64,000 bases of DNA, from the NCBI RefSeq assembly GCF_015832195.1, contig NC_052018.1:59581666-59645665 (forward strand), written 5' to 3'. The translations under genes were made by a program, and so were the position numbers. Each line of letters starts with the position of its first letter. The stretch's first letter is position 1. Below the pieces are notes generated by a model that searched no databases, was not told the origin of the DNA, and was given only the letters and a program-made list of their open reading frames with translations. Shown here piece after piece: positions 50,205 through 62,991 of this stretch. This DNA is from Motacilla alba alba. Lineage: Eukaryota > Chordata > Aves > Passeriformes > Motacillidae.

Positions 50205-53200
50205 CCCCTTAAATAACTTAATGATATTAATTCTTTTTTTCCCCTCTCACCATTGCAGGAAAATTTTAGGATGTTTTCTCTCCCCTGGTAATCCTGTCAG
50301 ATTTGAGAGGTTTTCAAAAGACCTCTGAGGACTTATTCTGAATCTCCTGTCTTTTATGCCCTATTGGTCATTGGTACATCATTCCTTAGGAAAAAACCCA
50401 TCCAGAGGGTTCATTGTGTAGTTTATCAGACCATTAAAACAAATAATAATGTGTAAAAAACAGTGAAGGGGGGTATGGGAGGGGCTGGGATGTGGGACTA
50501 AGTACAAAACAAAGTGAGTTGCTCTGCCAGCACTGATACATCTTTTGCAGATACTCTAACTTGTTTTGAGGGGAAAGGAACATATAAAGTAGTCTTGCTC
50601 TGGGCTTGCATTCTGGGGTGCAGAGCTCATAAAAATCAATGGAAGTCTTTTCATCAGTCTCCGAATGAGTAATGCCATGAGTAATGAGCAATCTTCTTGT
50701 AGGCACAACTAGGTACATGCTGATTATGTTTCTGGTGCTATTACATAGAGGTTATGGGACAATCAGAGCTGAGATAAAAATTCTCAGCAGCAGTTGCAGC
50801 AGTCCTGTGCCGATATCCTGGTGCTTCCACCACACATCAGCCCGGGACTGGCAGAAGGAGTGTGAGTGGTGGTTGTGTGAGCCTGCAGGGCTTCACGCAG
50901 CCCTCAACCCCTTCTCTAGCTGCTCCTGCCAGCAGCAACATGGTTAGTCAGGGGCTGGAAGTCACAGGTTGACTGGGGAATGGTGAAGTATAAAGGGAAT
51001 TTAGGAATCAAATGGGGGTGGGACCTCCTCACATTTATATTAGTTTATGCACTGCTGTGATATGAATACCAAGTGTTTAAAAGGAATTAAATAGTTAAGT
51101 TCAAAATTCTTTATGCGCCTAGCAGTGTCTAGATGGTTTATAGCTGCAAGTAAGCAAAAGGTTTACTTACAAAATTGATTTATATGTTCATTTATGTTCT
51201 TGAATATTGAGAACAGGGAGGGAATTAGCAGTGTTGCATGAGCTACGCTAGCACATTTTTCACCTTATATGGAGAATTGCCTGCCACTTATCAAGCGGGG
51301 TTAGATGTGCTGTTATTGTCACATTCCTTAAAGTTGGAAGAAATCTTGTTTCTCTGACTAAAGATCCAACTCACAAGCCTATGATTTTGTTGTTTGAATA
51401 CTGCTTTTTCATCCAGGAATTGTGGGGATGGGCAGTGCTTCTTGAGAAAAATAGCAGCGTGCACATTTTCGTTGCTGTGTTGCGGAGTTCATTCCTCAGC
51501 TCGGGTGGAGAAACTTAGATGCTTGCAAGGGAAAATATGTTTCTCTTTGGAGTCATCTGGAGCTCCTCCTGGCTGGCTTCTCTGGTCCTGAAGAACACAA
51601 CAGGAGGGAACGTCCCGGCAAATGAAGGGAAAGACCTGCAAATCGTGTACACGTGGTATTTAAGGGGATAGACCTCAATTTTGTCTTTTCTTTATCCCTG
51701 TTAAAGTGGCTGGTGTTTGAAACATGGACTTGTTGAAAGGATTGTGACTGACAGCTGTTGGCTGTGAAGTCGTTGATCTGCTGGTGATTTGAATGTGAGA
51801 TGGAGTACATGGAAATATGAAAGTGGAGACAAATTGCTTCTTTAGTCATTGATATCCTGAGCCACAGAAGCCTGACAAAAGACTGAATACTTGAAAGGTT
51901 AAGAAGGTGACAATTATCAAATTTCCTTCTATGATAATGTGCCATTGATGGTTGCATTCACTGAAATATTTGCATTTGAAAAGTCGGAGGTCAGGTCTGG
52001 CTTAGTGTAAGTTCAAATTAAAGGACTGCTTTCTATTTGAAATATTTCTGGGGTTATGGCATTCAGTCGGGCAGTAAGTCTCACCTACTGCTGCTTCTTG
52101 GTTTTTTAGGTACCTAGACTATTATAAGTTTGTTAGTGCCACTCTTGTGACTAGAGTTTGTGTTGTGATTGCAGAGATTTTTCTACGGTACAGCCTGGGA
52201 AATAAAATACTTCAAAAGGTAGTGATTAGGTGCAGTGGTTAGAAAACCTGGCTTAAAATTGCTGTTGCTGATTTCACTTTCATGCAGATCCAGAAGAGTT
52301 AACTGGAAAATGATACTCAGGTTTTTCTTTCTCCATAAAGGCAGTGATGGCTGTATTTTTTTGAATAATAAGACGTAAGGAAGAATTCATGAGCCTAGTA
52401 ACATTTGAAGCCAACAGAAACAAAAGGGTAGTTTATATGGCTAAATACTTTGAAAAACCAACATTTGAAACATTTAGCTGAATGTTTGCATTGAAGTATC
52501 CATGCAATTTTGAAAAGATAGAGCAAAACATATGGATTTTTATTTTCTGTTTTCCTGTTTGTGGTTTTACCATTCTTCCCCTTTTATGGTTCACCAGAAT
52601 AGTACCAGATTTCTTATCATGTATGGATATAAAAGAACTTAAACTACATATATTTATTTTTAGGACTCCACCCTTGGGCTTTGGATTTTGTGAACAGCTA
52701 TTTCAGTAAATTTACATCTATATGTGGAAACTGGCAAATTGAATACTGTGCAAATCCACATTTTAAAAAAAGCAACTGCTATTATAGAAGCTAAATGATA
52801 TCATAAGAAAGCCAAGTAAAAAAGATTGCATTTTTGTTTGCTGCTAAAGGAATGACCAATGCTTCCTGCTGGCTTTTGCACCCTGCAATTGGAGACTCTG
52901 GTGTGCAAATGTTTAAATAATGCTGGGGTTTGTGTCTGCTTGGCGCTGTATAATGCTGGGGCTGAGGTGACTTAAATATACAGTGTCGGCCAATCTCAAA
53001 GCCCTTTCTCGGGCAGAACACCCATTGAAATCACATTTAAGTGTCGTCAGTGAAAGCCTTGCCAAACAAATCATTATGGATTTGACCCCAAAGTTATTAC
53101 TACTAAATTTCATATGTAAGCCTTTCATTATAGTGTTTTTTAAGAATGGAGTACTTGAATGAATCCTGGAATTCATTATGACTCTAAGTTTTTAACAGGG

Positions 53201-56200
53201 TATCAGCCTCTTAAATTACATTTTCATTACTAAAACCAGTTTCTTCCTCTTTGTTTTTTTTCTCCTTTTTTTGTTGATCAGAAAGATGTACAAGAGGCTC
53301 AGAATTATTTTACCTCAGGCAAGCAACCTACTGAGGTGCCTAAATTAGGAGCTTAGTCTTCCAGCCTCTCCATGTGCACAGTGGAGAGGGTTATACCCAG
53401 AGGGGATTTTGCTCAATGCCATCTTTTGGATGTGACTCTGTTATGCCCAGGGGTGGTGTAGGGTGCACTGATTTAGGAACCCAGAGGGATGTGGTTGGAT
53501 GGCAAAGGACCTCTATGATTTATGATGTGAGTTGTATATAATTTGTTTCAAAATTTCTTTTTAGGAGTTAGCAGGTTAATTTTTTGTCTGTCTTTGCTCC
53601 ATGGATGATGGGGATTGGCAATAGAGCTGTGTCCTTTAGTACAGAAAATCTCACATTGTGATGGGACCTTTTTGAGGTCTTCAGTCTCTCTTGCTCTCTC
53701 GTGTGCTTTGTGTCTCTGGCCTTGGTTCCCTTCTGAAGGCTGCAGGTTTCATTCAGATCTCATGAAGTGTTTTGTGAGTCATGATGTGGACTGATGGATT
53801 ATGTGACCAGATGTCTGCAGTGCCTGACTGCTTGTAACAGGACTGGCTGAACCAGGTGGTCCCTTCCTGGCCTCAGATCCCAAGAGAGGGATTTTCAGCA
53901 CAGAATCTGGAGGTTTCATACTTCATATAGCTAAAACTGCAGTAATCCAGCCTTCCCCTGTTTAAAATACTGAAGTAACAACAACAGAAAGGGCAGGCCA
54001 TTAGGGTTTTAAAGCTGTTTTAATGTCTTTTTGCTTCCAACTGCATTACACAGTATTAGATATAAAAAGATGGTCGATAGAGGTAGTAGGAGCACCCTTA
54101 AGCATGCCTCCCATATTCTCATATTTTCACCTGTGTTTACTTCTGGCCAGCCTTCAGTCATTCAGACAAAAAATTTCCAGAGTGTTTTTTGTGCTTCGGG
54201 CAGAAACCTCTTGGAAAGATTTTCACCAGAAGAACTCCAACTGTTTTTGAAAGAATGCATTACAGAAATTTAGAGAGATTTGTCAACTTTATTTAGCCAG
54301 TCATTCCTTCAAAGCATTGTTATACCTTCAGGGAGTAGAAGGAGGGAGTCAGGGTGCTTTTTTGCAGCCCGATGGAAATTAATACAGATCTACCAACCTA
54401 CCAGAGTTGGTGAAAATTGTTATCTGCACGTGCTTGCAAGAGCAGCTTAGAGCTTTGCTGATACAATCACTGACTACTCCCACTTCATAAAATGGGCTTC
54501 TGCCTCACCAGCTTCTGTCTGTGCCTGGGGTGGTGATGATGATGGGTGGTACTGAACACCCAGCTGGGTAGGTCCATGATTCCTACTGCCTCAGCTTTGT
54601 TGGAGGAAAAGGTATCTGGGTGTTTAATAGTCTTCCAAATTCATTAAAGCTTTATGCCAAGGCATACTTGAGGCAATAGTTGAAAACTTACTACTTTTTT
54701 ACTAGTCATCATTCATGCAGTTAATTCCAGTAAAGCTGAGAGTAGAATCTCAGGAGTGTTGGAGGTGAGAGGTGTGATGCCCAAAGTTTGGGAACAAGGT
54801 TGAAAGAAGAACTTCTGTCTTCTACATTTTTTTTTTCTCCCAGGTTGCAGGAGACTCTCTAGGATTGTATTGATAATTTTTTTGTTAGTCTAAAGGAGCA
54901 AGTGTTGGAATCATGACTTCCACAGAGAAGATGAATCTCTCTGCTTTGTTTAAAAACAGCTAAGCATAAAAATACTACTGGGGAAATTTATGAAGGTTGC
55001 AATAAACCGACAAAAACAAGAATGAAATGCATGACATCTTCAAGCTGTGCAGGTTGATGACAAGACTAAGATCATTTCTTAGTTAGCAGGGTGGGAATGA
55101 AGTTGCTGCTGATATATCAGCATTGCTCCAGCCAGAGTCTAAAGGCTTCATAGAGTTTGGGTTACCTCCTCCCATTTTCTTGTTCTTTCACATTTATAAG
55201 GACATTGAGAGCTCTTCCTTCTCCCTATCTCAAGCCCTTTTAAAATATTCATCTTGCTCAGAAAACACAAAATACTCCTCCTAGTGAGAAGTGCTTTAGA
55301 TCTTTGCCTTTTCAGTCATATCCCCAAGAGACACTAGGAGCTTTTCTGAAAGGGAAGATTTATATTTGCGCAAGTAAGGTGGAAAGGAAGAGGGAAGCAC
55401 TTGCCAGCCTCTAGTGTTGGCCAAGTTAGCGGGCCAAGAAGATCAGGATTGCAGCAAATAGGTAATTGTTTGCAGAGTATAAATGACTAGGTTGTTCTTA
55501 CAATCTTTCTGCTAATTTGTTGTGCTATCCTTGATAAAGAACAATATTTTACCACCCTTCAAACATGCATTCACATTTCACACCCAAAGGTGCATGTTGC
55601 CATGGATGTCCTTGCAGTATTCGTGATACACTATCCAGCATTTTCAGCCTCTTGAGATTATTAGGATAGTGTGTAAAGATTGCCCCTTAACATGACTGCC
55701 CATCTCAAAGCATGCTCCCAGGAAAATGCCACTAATTAAAACTTGTGTGAGTGGAAATGCTGTCATCTGCATCAACTTCAGTCTCTCTTCTAAGAAAAAT
55801 GTAAGGGTTGTTAGAACCCTCTTGTGAACTAAAACAGCTAAGCAGTTCAAGACCGTGTATTATAAAATCTTAGATAAGAGTTAATCAATGTGAAAAATTA
55901 TAGGTTTGTCTGTCTGTCAGATGGAATTAATGGTGGCTGACGAAGGGAGTTTGGGTGCTGAGGTGAGAAGGAAGAGCTCCAGTGTTTCACTTTGTTTGTC
56001 TTGATGTGCCAAAATTTTTCAAAACATTTAAACAAAAGAGACTGAATTTGGGTCTATATTTCATGTAAATATTTGGAAGCTGTTTCTCCCCACCATTTCT
56101 GTTGCTTTTAATCAATTATGAATGTTCTGATGTAAATGCAGAATTAAAATACTAAGCTATTTTCTTGTGCATGACGTAAGGTCCAAAAATTTATACCAGA

Positions 56201-56459
56201 TGACTGTTCTGGGAGAGGGAAAATAAAGTACTTGGGAAAATGTAAGAGAGTATTTTCTGAAGCATGTCTTCCTGCATGTGATCTGTAAAATGTAGATATC
56301 TGATTTTTAAATATGGTATCTATCACCAAATGTGAGTAATGAGCTGTTGATAATGTTGGTAGCTTTACAGAAAATATGAGACTTGCCTTTCTCTATATGC
56401 AACTTTTTGCTGTTTTTTGTTAGCCTCATGGAGAATTTCACAGAAATTCCCAGCTTTTT

Positions 56460-56600
56460 TCAGTTTTCAGTTCTTTTGAAGGGTTTCTTTTGGGAGGGGG
56501 GCAGGCTGGTGGGAGGGATGGGGTTTTGTTTGTTTGTAGGTTTTGTTATTTTTTTACTTTGAGTTGGTTGGGGTTTTTTTGGCTTTTTTCTTTTTTGGCT
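56460..56600 (+). repeat. T/G-rich tract with G-quadruplex potential
   Basis: A second T/G-rich low-complexity stretch. Inside it, 56492-56523 has five G runs: three G, six G, three G, three G, four G. The last three are separated by loops of one and two bases and joined to the preceding run by nine bases. This is close to a canonical G-quadruplex on the plus (inferred sense) strand, so it could form in DNA or the unspliced transcript. Confidence 0.7.
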
Positions 56601-59600
56601 CTGAACATTACCACATATTGTGTGTCTTTCCTGGGGTGTTTAGCCTGAGCTCTGACAGAATAATGCCACTGTTGCTTTAAGCCCATAGTGTTGCTTTATA
56701 TAGATCTGGCCTGATTTATAGTGTTGCTTTAAATAACAATAAGAGAGTTCATCTCCCTTTCAGAAAAGCTTTATGACTGATCTCTGCCTGGCTAGGAATG
56801 TTTATTTTTCTTAAGTTGCCTCACTGCAAAAATGTTTTGAAATTGAGAGTCCCAAGCTGGTGATGGGGTTTATGCATCTATTGCTTGTGCCCTATGCAGC
56901 TCTAATCCCTTTACCTCTAGAAAGATGTGGTTTGTGATGGATCTCAGATCAGGCTCAATTCTCAATTTCTCTATCCTTTCCCTATTGGCCATCTTGTTTT
57001 CAAAACTGTATCATTGAAGTGATCTATGGGTGTTGGCAAAGCCATCAGAAGCCTCAGTAAGATTTAGTTACTGTTCCTAGTCCTTTGCAATAACACAGGC
57101 TTATTTTCTTTTCTCCGTAGCTGATGATGAAATAACTTTGAAGTAAACAATTTGAGAAAAAACCTTTCTACCACCAGGGATAATGGCAGAAGGGGAGGGA
57201 ATCACAGTGGATTGCTTCTGGATGCTTTTAAAATGGCATGCATCAGCTTTCTTAAAAATGTAAACTTTCAATGCAAATCTTGAAATGCAGCATCAGCTTT
57301 CTTGCTTGACTTTTGCTGGAGCCATGTATTGATTATGTATTACGTTGACAGAGGCTGATTGAAAAATCCTTTCTAACCCTGTACCAGGAGTCTGTGGGGC
57401 TGTGTTGTATCCTGTGTGGTTACTTGTGCTTTGAAAGTGGATAAATAATGCCAAGTATGGGCAGAAGTATGCATAGAAGAAGAGATGATATGAAGCATAT
57501 AATTTAGGACACGGAAGGGAAAGATCTGTTCTTCTGTTTCTGCCTAGCCTGGTTTTCTGGTCTGCCCCATGTCTGCCTTCCTAGTGTCACTTTCTGGTGA
57601 CCAGAAGGATTAGGCTGCTCCTAAAGCTGAGTCACCAACTCTACCTGCCACTTTTCAAGAGACCTCCCTGAACAAAGGGAGACAGAGCAGCAGGAGGATT
57701 ATTTGCTTGAAATCACCTGGGGCTTTTGTCACTCAACCTGTGGAAATGGTGTCTACCTTGGTCACAGGGCGAGGAGAAGGTCATGATAGGGGCATGAATT
57801 CTGTTCATGTGTAGAGACCAGGAGAGGACTTTCACGGAAAGATAAAAGTTAGCCAGTCCTTGAGGCTGTTCAGAACACCTGCAGACAGAATTGTGGCTCC
57901 AAGGGCAGATGAAGCATGAGCTTTCCCAGACCAAGGGCAGTGTGAGTTATGGTGCAGAGCAACAGTCAAGGAAGGCTTACCTGCTTTTCAGGGCTAAAAG
58001 TCTCATTATCAGGCTGTAGACCAGCTTGTGCTGGAGGAATTTTAGTAAGATCTCAAAAAAGAGTGAGGAAACCTTCAAATAATGCTTTCTCTTTGACTGT
58101 CTTCCTAGGTGGGGATGCTGAAACCACTGGCTGCCTGGGAGTATACCTGGTTTCAGTTGTGGTATGCACTTAATGCTGTGCACATTCCTGTTGAGTATCA
58201 GTGTCATTCCTACTTCCTTGCTTGAGCCAATTAATTCAAGACTGCAGGTCTTTGGCAGAGCTTTGCAAATGTATATTGAACTTCCAGGCTTGGTGTGATT
58301 ATTTTGTAAAATTAAAATAATTAAAAAAAAAAGTAGATGATGATGAAATTCAAAGAAAATGTGAGACTCTCTAAAGAATAAAGTAAAACTAAAAATTATC
58401 TCAGAAGTTTAAGACTGAAAGCTTGGTGTTTTGTTGTTTTGTTGTGGGGTTTTGCTCCTTCTTTTGAAGTTGAATAGAGGAAGGCAGTTTGATGCAGAAC
58501 TAATTAATCTACAGTTCTCTTAGGTTGAGTGATCTGTGTTCAGTCACACCTTCTTCAGGTAACTCAAGTGCATTAATCAATGATCATCTTTCTAATTAAA
58601 CTGCTGAGTAGAGAGGGGATTTAGAGGATGATCATTAGTTTTGTGTAGAATCAGTGTATTAAGGGAAAGTAGTATTAACAAGATGTTCCTTTTTCTCATA
58701 CGATCAGTCAAAGGTTAGGAAAAAGGTCAGAACTTTTGTTTGTATGTTGCCTCTGAAGTGCAAATCATCAACAAAAATCAGAAAAAAATTCAAGTGCTTT
58801 CAGAAATAAATTTTGAAAATAGCAAGAAAGGTGGGGAAATAAATGGTTTGGATCATCCCAGACATACATATCTGCTTGGCTCTGCTCTGCATCTGACAGA
58901 ACAGTTAGGGTAGATCCTGAAACTTGGCTTGGGAATGGGGATTTCCTGAAACTAACACCCAGGCACAGGGAAGTGAAGTCCAGCTTTCCTCATGCAGGCA
59001 GCTTCTGCCTTCTGGGCAGAGCAGCATGCTGTGGCACTGCCCTGCCTTTGTGGGCAGGCTGGATGGGTGTGCTCAGTCAATGGTCCCTTCCCAAGGACAG
59101 GAGGATTTGCTGCCCCTGAGCAGAGCTGAAGCTCAGTGTTTCACTGGGCAGCCTGGGCTCCCAGGAGCTGATTCTGTGCTGAATGTGTGGATGTCCTCTG
59201 TTGTGTCCAGTATGACACGTGGTGCATTTAGAGCTGTTCCATGGGGCTGGAAAAGTTGTGGGATTTTTGTTTGTTTTCTGTAAGCAGGAGCAGCTTTCCA
59301 GCAGGATCTGCAGACTGTCCCCAAATTTCTCTAGGGGAAAGGGGAGGGATTGCTACCCAAGAAAACCATGTGAAGCAAGCTGATGGACTTCTGCAGAAAG
59401 CTGCAACAGCTGCCACTAGCTGGTGGTTGGTTGAATATAGATGTCACAGATGAAGTTAAAATCTCTCTCTCTCTCATGATTGACAAGGGAAGGTCTGGAT
59501 GTGTATCCTGTAGAGTTCTTTGCAGTGCATTTTATGGGAGGATGCTGTGCTGTACTTGGTTTATCTACCAGTGGCTAACCCTGGGGGGGAACCACATGAA

Positions 59601-62600
59601 TAATAAGCGTCACTTCTCTGCTCCCTTCTTGCCAGACCTGTTGAGGTTGGGTAGCAGCTCATACCTCCCTTTTGACATGCGTGTGCTGCAGCTCAAGGGA
59701 ATGGAGGTGTCTGTAGAGTTGTTTTCCTGAACTGCTCAGCACCTCATCATTGTACACCGGCTTTAACCAGGGGCTATAGTTTTTAATGACAGTCGGTGTT
59801 GGCTCCCTGCTTGTACAGACAGCACCTGCCCTGAGTTTGTACAGCCCTTCCCAGATCACAGTTGAGGAACTATATCTGCGACTTAAGTGTTGCTATTGTG
59901 TGTATAATGTAATTCACTCTTTGTTTACAGTAGAGCTGGAAGGGCCCGTGGTAGCTTTGTACTAAGGACTTTGCCTCAGTGCCATGCCTGCTAGCCATTT
60001 GCTGGTGTTTATTTTTGTGTACCCTCCTGTTCAGCAGGCAAATGAAAATGCGAGTACTAGATGAATGGCAAACCAAGGTTGTTACCATAGCACATACTGC
60101 CTAATCTATGCTGTTAAGACTTTCACAGCTATGCCTACCTGTCTGTCCTTAACTAAATGACAGAGCCTAGGGTGTTGTATATGCCATGCTTAGTGTATGG
60201 GATTTTTGTCCTTGTTTGTTGGCAAGAGGCAAAAACGGGTAAGGTTTATGTGACTATTACTTTAGTACAGCGGTTCTTTCTTTTTTAACTACTACTTTAT
60301 CTTTTTTTTGACACGTGAAGGATTTTTTTTTTTAGATTCATTCCTTCAGAAGTGTTTTGCCCATGGTGGAAGTTTAATGGGAATGGTTGGTATTAAAGAC
60401 ATTTTGGGGATAGGAAAAAGAGAGAAGTGTTGTAAGCTGGTATGAGATGCCCATTTCCTCCTAGCCTGCTAGAAAAAGATACCTGAATGAGCAAAGGTCT
60501 GTGTGTATGGAGCAATATTCTACCCTATAGATTTTTTTATGTTAAGCCTTATTATTCAAGATTGTGCAGATCCAGAGAGATGGGTATTACAGATCTGGCA
60601 GAGCATTGCTGGGAAGTTTGTATTCACCATGGCAAACTTCCTTCAATACTTGATGGACTGCTTGCGGGGGAGCATTGTGACCTCCCTAAGAGGTAGCTTA
60701 CTGGGAGGGCTGGAAGCACTTCAAAAAACTTGGCACTTTACCCTGGCCAGGAAGTTTTCTTCAAACAGAGCAGGGTATCATCCTTAATAAGTGTTCAAGT
60801 AAGACCTGACTGGCTGGGAGGGACTCCTGTGATACTTTGCCATGAATCAGTTCTTTTGTATCAAAAGTAGTATACCATCTGCCTGCTATAGGTTCTTGTA
60901 TCTGCCGGTTCCAATGCAGATAGAAATGTTTTAGCTGGACATTTAGAAATCTGTGATGATTGAGTACTGTGAGACCACCCTGGCTGTATTAGCTAACAGC
61001 TAGCTGCATTCCCCTGTAGGTATGGGCCAGCAAAAATCCAGGGCGGTCAGGTTTGCCCATGAGGGCAGAGTATAACACTGCATTGTTGGAATTACACGTA
61101 ACTCCTGACACAGATCTTACATTTAGCTCTGTACTAGGTGTCCCTCCATGCCTGTCAAACCATTAGTAAAGAAGCCATGTCTGTGAAGAGCTGGAAATGT
61201 GGTTCCAGCTAGAAAGGAAAATGCTCGAGCAGCACTTTTCAGTGAGCTGGAACATGGGAAGAAAAAGGGGCAGGGGTTTTGCAGATGAGAGCAAGCTTTT
61301 GCCCCAGGTTTGGAGTCTTATTTGCTGGTGCTCAGGAACTGAACCCCCTGGTGAAGGAAGCCCTGTGTAACTTTGAGGAGTGGAGCCGTGCTGTGCCATT
61401 GTGTAGCAAAAGGAAGTGTGACAAAAAATAAAGTCTGGGCACAGTAGCAGTGCTATGAACTTTGGGAAAGACAATATCTGTGACACACGGATCATGGCAG
61501 TGTTATCTGAATGCCATAATCATGGCACTTGCAGGCTTGTCCTGCAGCTCTTGGCTCTGTGGCTCTTACAGCCATGATTAGGAGGGCTTTGGTGGTCTGA
61601 GCTCTAAATGTTCTGTGTAGATAGGTACAACTTTCCCCACCATCAAAGCCGGTCTGTGTATTTGGAGCTTAGCGAGTAGGTTTTTTGTGTAACAACTAAG
61701 AATTTAGTTGCATTTTATTAGTTACTTTTTATTACTCACATTTCCTCTTGGGTGTAACTTGCGGCCTGACGCTGCTTTTTACTTTGCTGGCCCGCTGTTA
61801 GTTCGTCCATTTTGTGTGATGGTTTTGCAGCCTGTATTATTTGCTATTTTGTTTGCATTTTATTTTAATGGAACAGCCTTTATTTTCAGTGAAGTCAGTT
61901 TAGGACTTTGCTCTAATTCCACTGCCTTTGGAAGCATGAGAATTATAAAATTCTTGTGTTAGTTTTAATTACGTTTTATGTCAGCTTAACCATTGTAGAT
62001 ATCAGGATATTTTTATGACAAGGTGCTTTGTGCTGTGAAGAAGCTGTTTAAAATCAGCTGTGCCAATTTGAACATCAGAGAAAATATTATAATACAGTCT
62101 GACACTTTGCAGAATGAAAATGACAGGCTTTGTAGAGCATGAAGTTCTCCTTGCCAGCTTTTGGGAGCTCAGTTAGTCACTCTACTTGTTCAATGCACAT
62201 ACACTAAGGATGGCTGGTGCCTGTTTTAACATTTTCAGGTGATGTGAGCAAAGGAGCAGCTGATTGCTCCAAATCAGTCTTCTCAAAAGCAGTGGCTGGC
62301 TTTTCAAAGCCCAGCTTGGTTGGTGCAAGAGAACTTCCATGGGATATCTTTGTACTTGATGTGCAGATATTTTCTAGAGGTCCTGGCTGGGATATGATAG
62401 AAGCTTTAAATATGAACACTTGGAAACAGGCAGTCCTATTATGGTGCAGGCATAATTTGTGGTTAGGGCCACCAGTGTAGGAAAGTGACTGTGATAGTGC
62501 TGGCCTGTTTCAAGCACCTTTCCTGGTTGAGTGTTTCCTAGATGGAAACCTGGACAGCTTAACACTTGCTCTTCTTGAAACAGGTGGTTGTAATGTGTTG

Positions 62601-62848
62601 TTTTACTGGTTTCTATTTTCCATTTGTACGTAGAAAGAAGTTTTTAGCTGTGAGCAGTCAGTGCAGAATGCATAAGTGAGGTACGAATTGAGTGATGTTT
62701 CTAGATTTTTTTTTTTTTTTGCATGAGAGCTCTTGGCTTGTTCATAGGAGAGGTTAATGATGTAGTTGGCAGTGGTTCAGAACAAACCTTATTTCTATTT
62801 TCTGTATCTAGGGATACAAGTGTTAACAAAACAATTTTTGTTTTTCAG
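56601..62848. other. Intronic DNA (inferred), no gene seen
   Basis: No supported exon. ATAGTGTTGCTTTA is repeated at 56685-56698 and 56718-56731. Seven TC units lie at 59462-59475. Two overlapping plus-strand frames (60487-60696 and 60503-60787) run through a span with no splice context; neither matches a known protein. A T run lies near 62709-62720. Confidence 0.55.
59462..59475 (+). repeat. (TC)7 microsatellite
   Basis: Seven perfect TC units between AAAA and ATGA. Confidence 0.9.
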
Positions 62849-62991
62849 ATTGCCGGCGCTACGAAAATAGGGACTTCCAGCAAGAAGTTCTTCAGCTTGT
62901 GAAGCCACAAGGACACCTCAGCCCCTTTCTGTGCTTTCATTCATGATGCAGAGGGAAACAAGACATTTAGAGAACGAATAAGTTGTGCAAG
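62849..62991 (+). other. Probable second exon, 5' untranslated
   Basis: The acceptor ATTTTTGTTTTTCAG ends at 62848 and the donor TGCAAG|GTTTGT follows 62991, giving a 143-base exon. Its first 20 bases hold three CpGs in otherwise CpG-depleted DNA, as often seen in conserved exons. All three frames contain stops, so it is not an ordinary internal coding exon. Joined in phase 0 to the exon ending at 32747, a frame continues IAGATKIGTSSKKFFSL and stops at 62900-62902. A second 12-codon frame, ATGATG to TAA, occupies 62943-62981. The main coding start would then lie beyond the right edge. The gene is not recognised, and the donor is only moderate. Confidence 0.4.

Larger units (their letters stand above)
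44129..56459. other. Intronic DNA (inferred), no gene seen
   Basis: AT-rich sequence with simple repeats: T16 at 48471-48486, a 20-bp near-perfect tandem duplication at 48677-48716, a composite AT/AG microsatellite at 48982-49003, TG-rich DNA near 50078-50094 and T17 at 50188-50204. The stretch at about 52910-53130 keeps several CpGs and has a smooth, non-repetitive character. No exon with both splice sites and a convincing frame was found. Confidence 0.55.

Noticed and set aside
53440..53527. CR1-like tail, with CCTCTATGATTTATGATG at the end
   Set aside because: The upstream CR1 landmarks are absent, so similarity to the tail alone is too weak to call an element.
60487..60787. Two overlapping plus-strand frames of 69 and 94 codons, one fairly hydrophobic
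   Set aside because: No splice context or recognised family; overlapping frames of this length are frequent by chance here.
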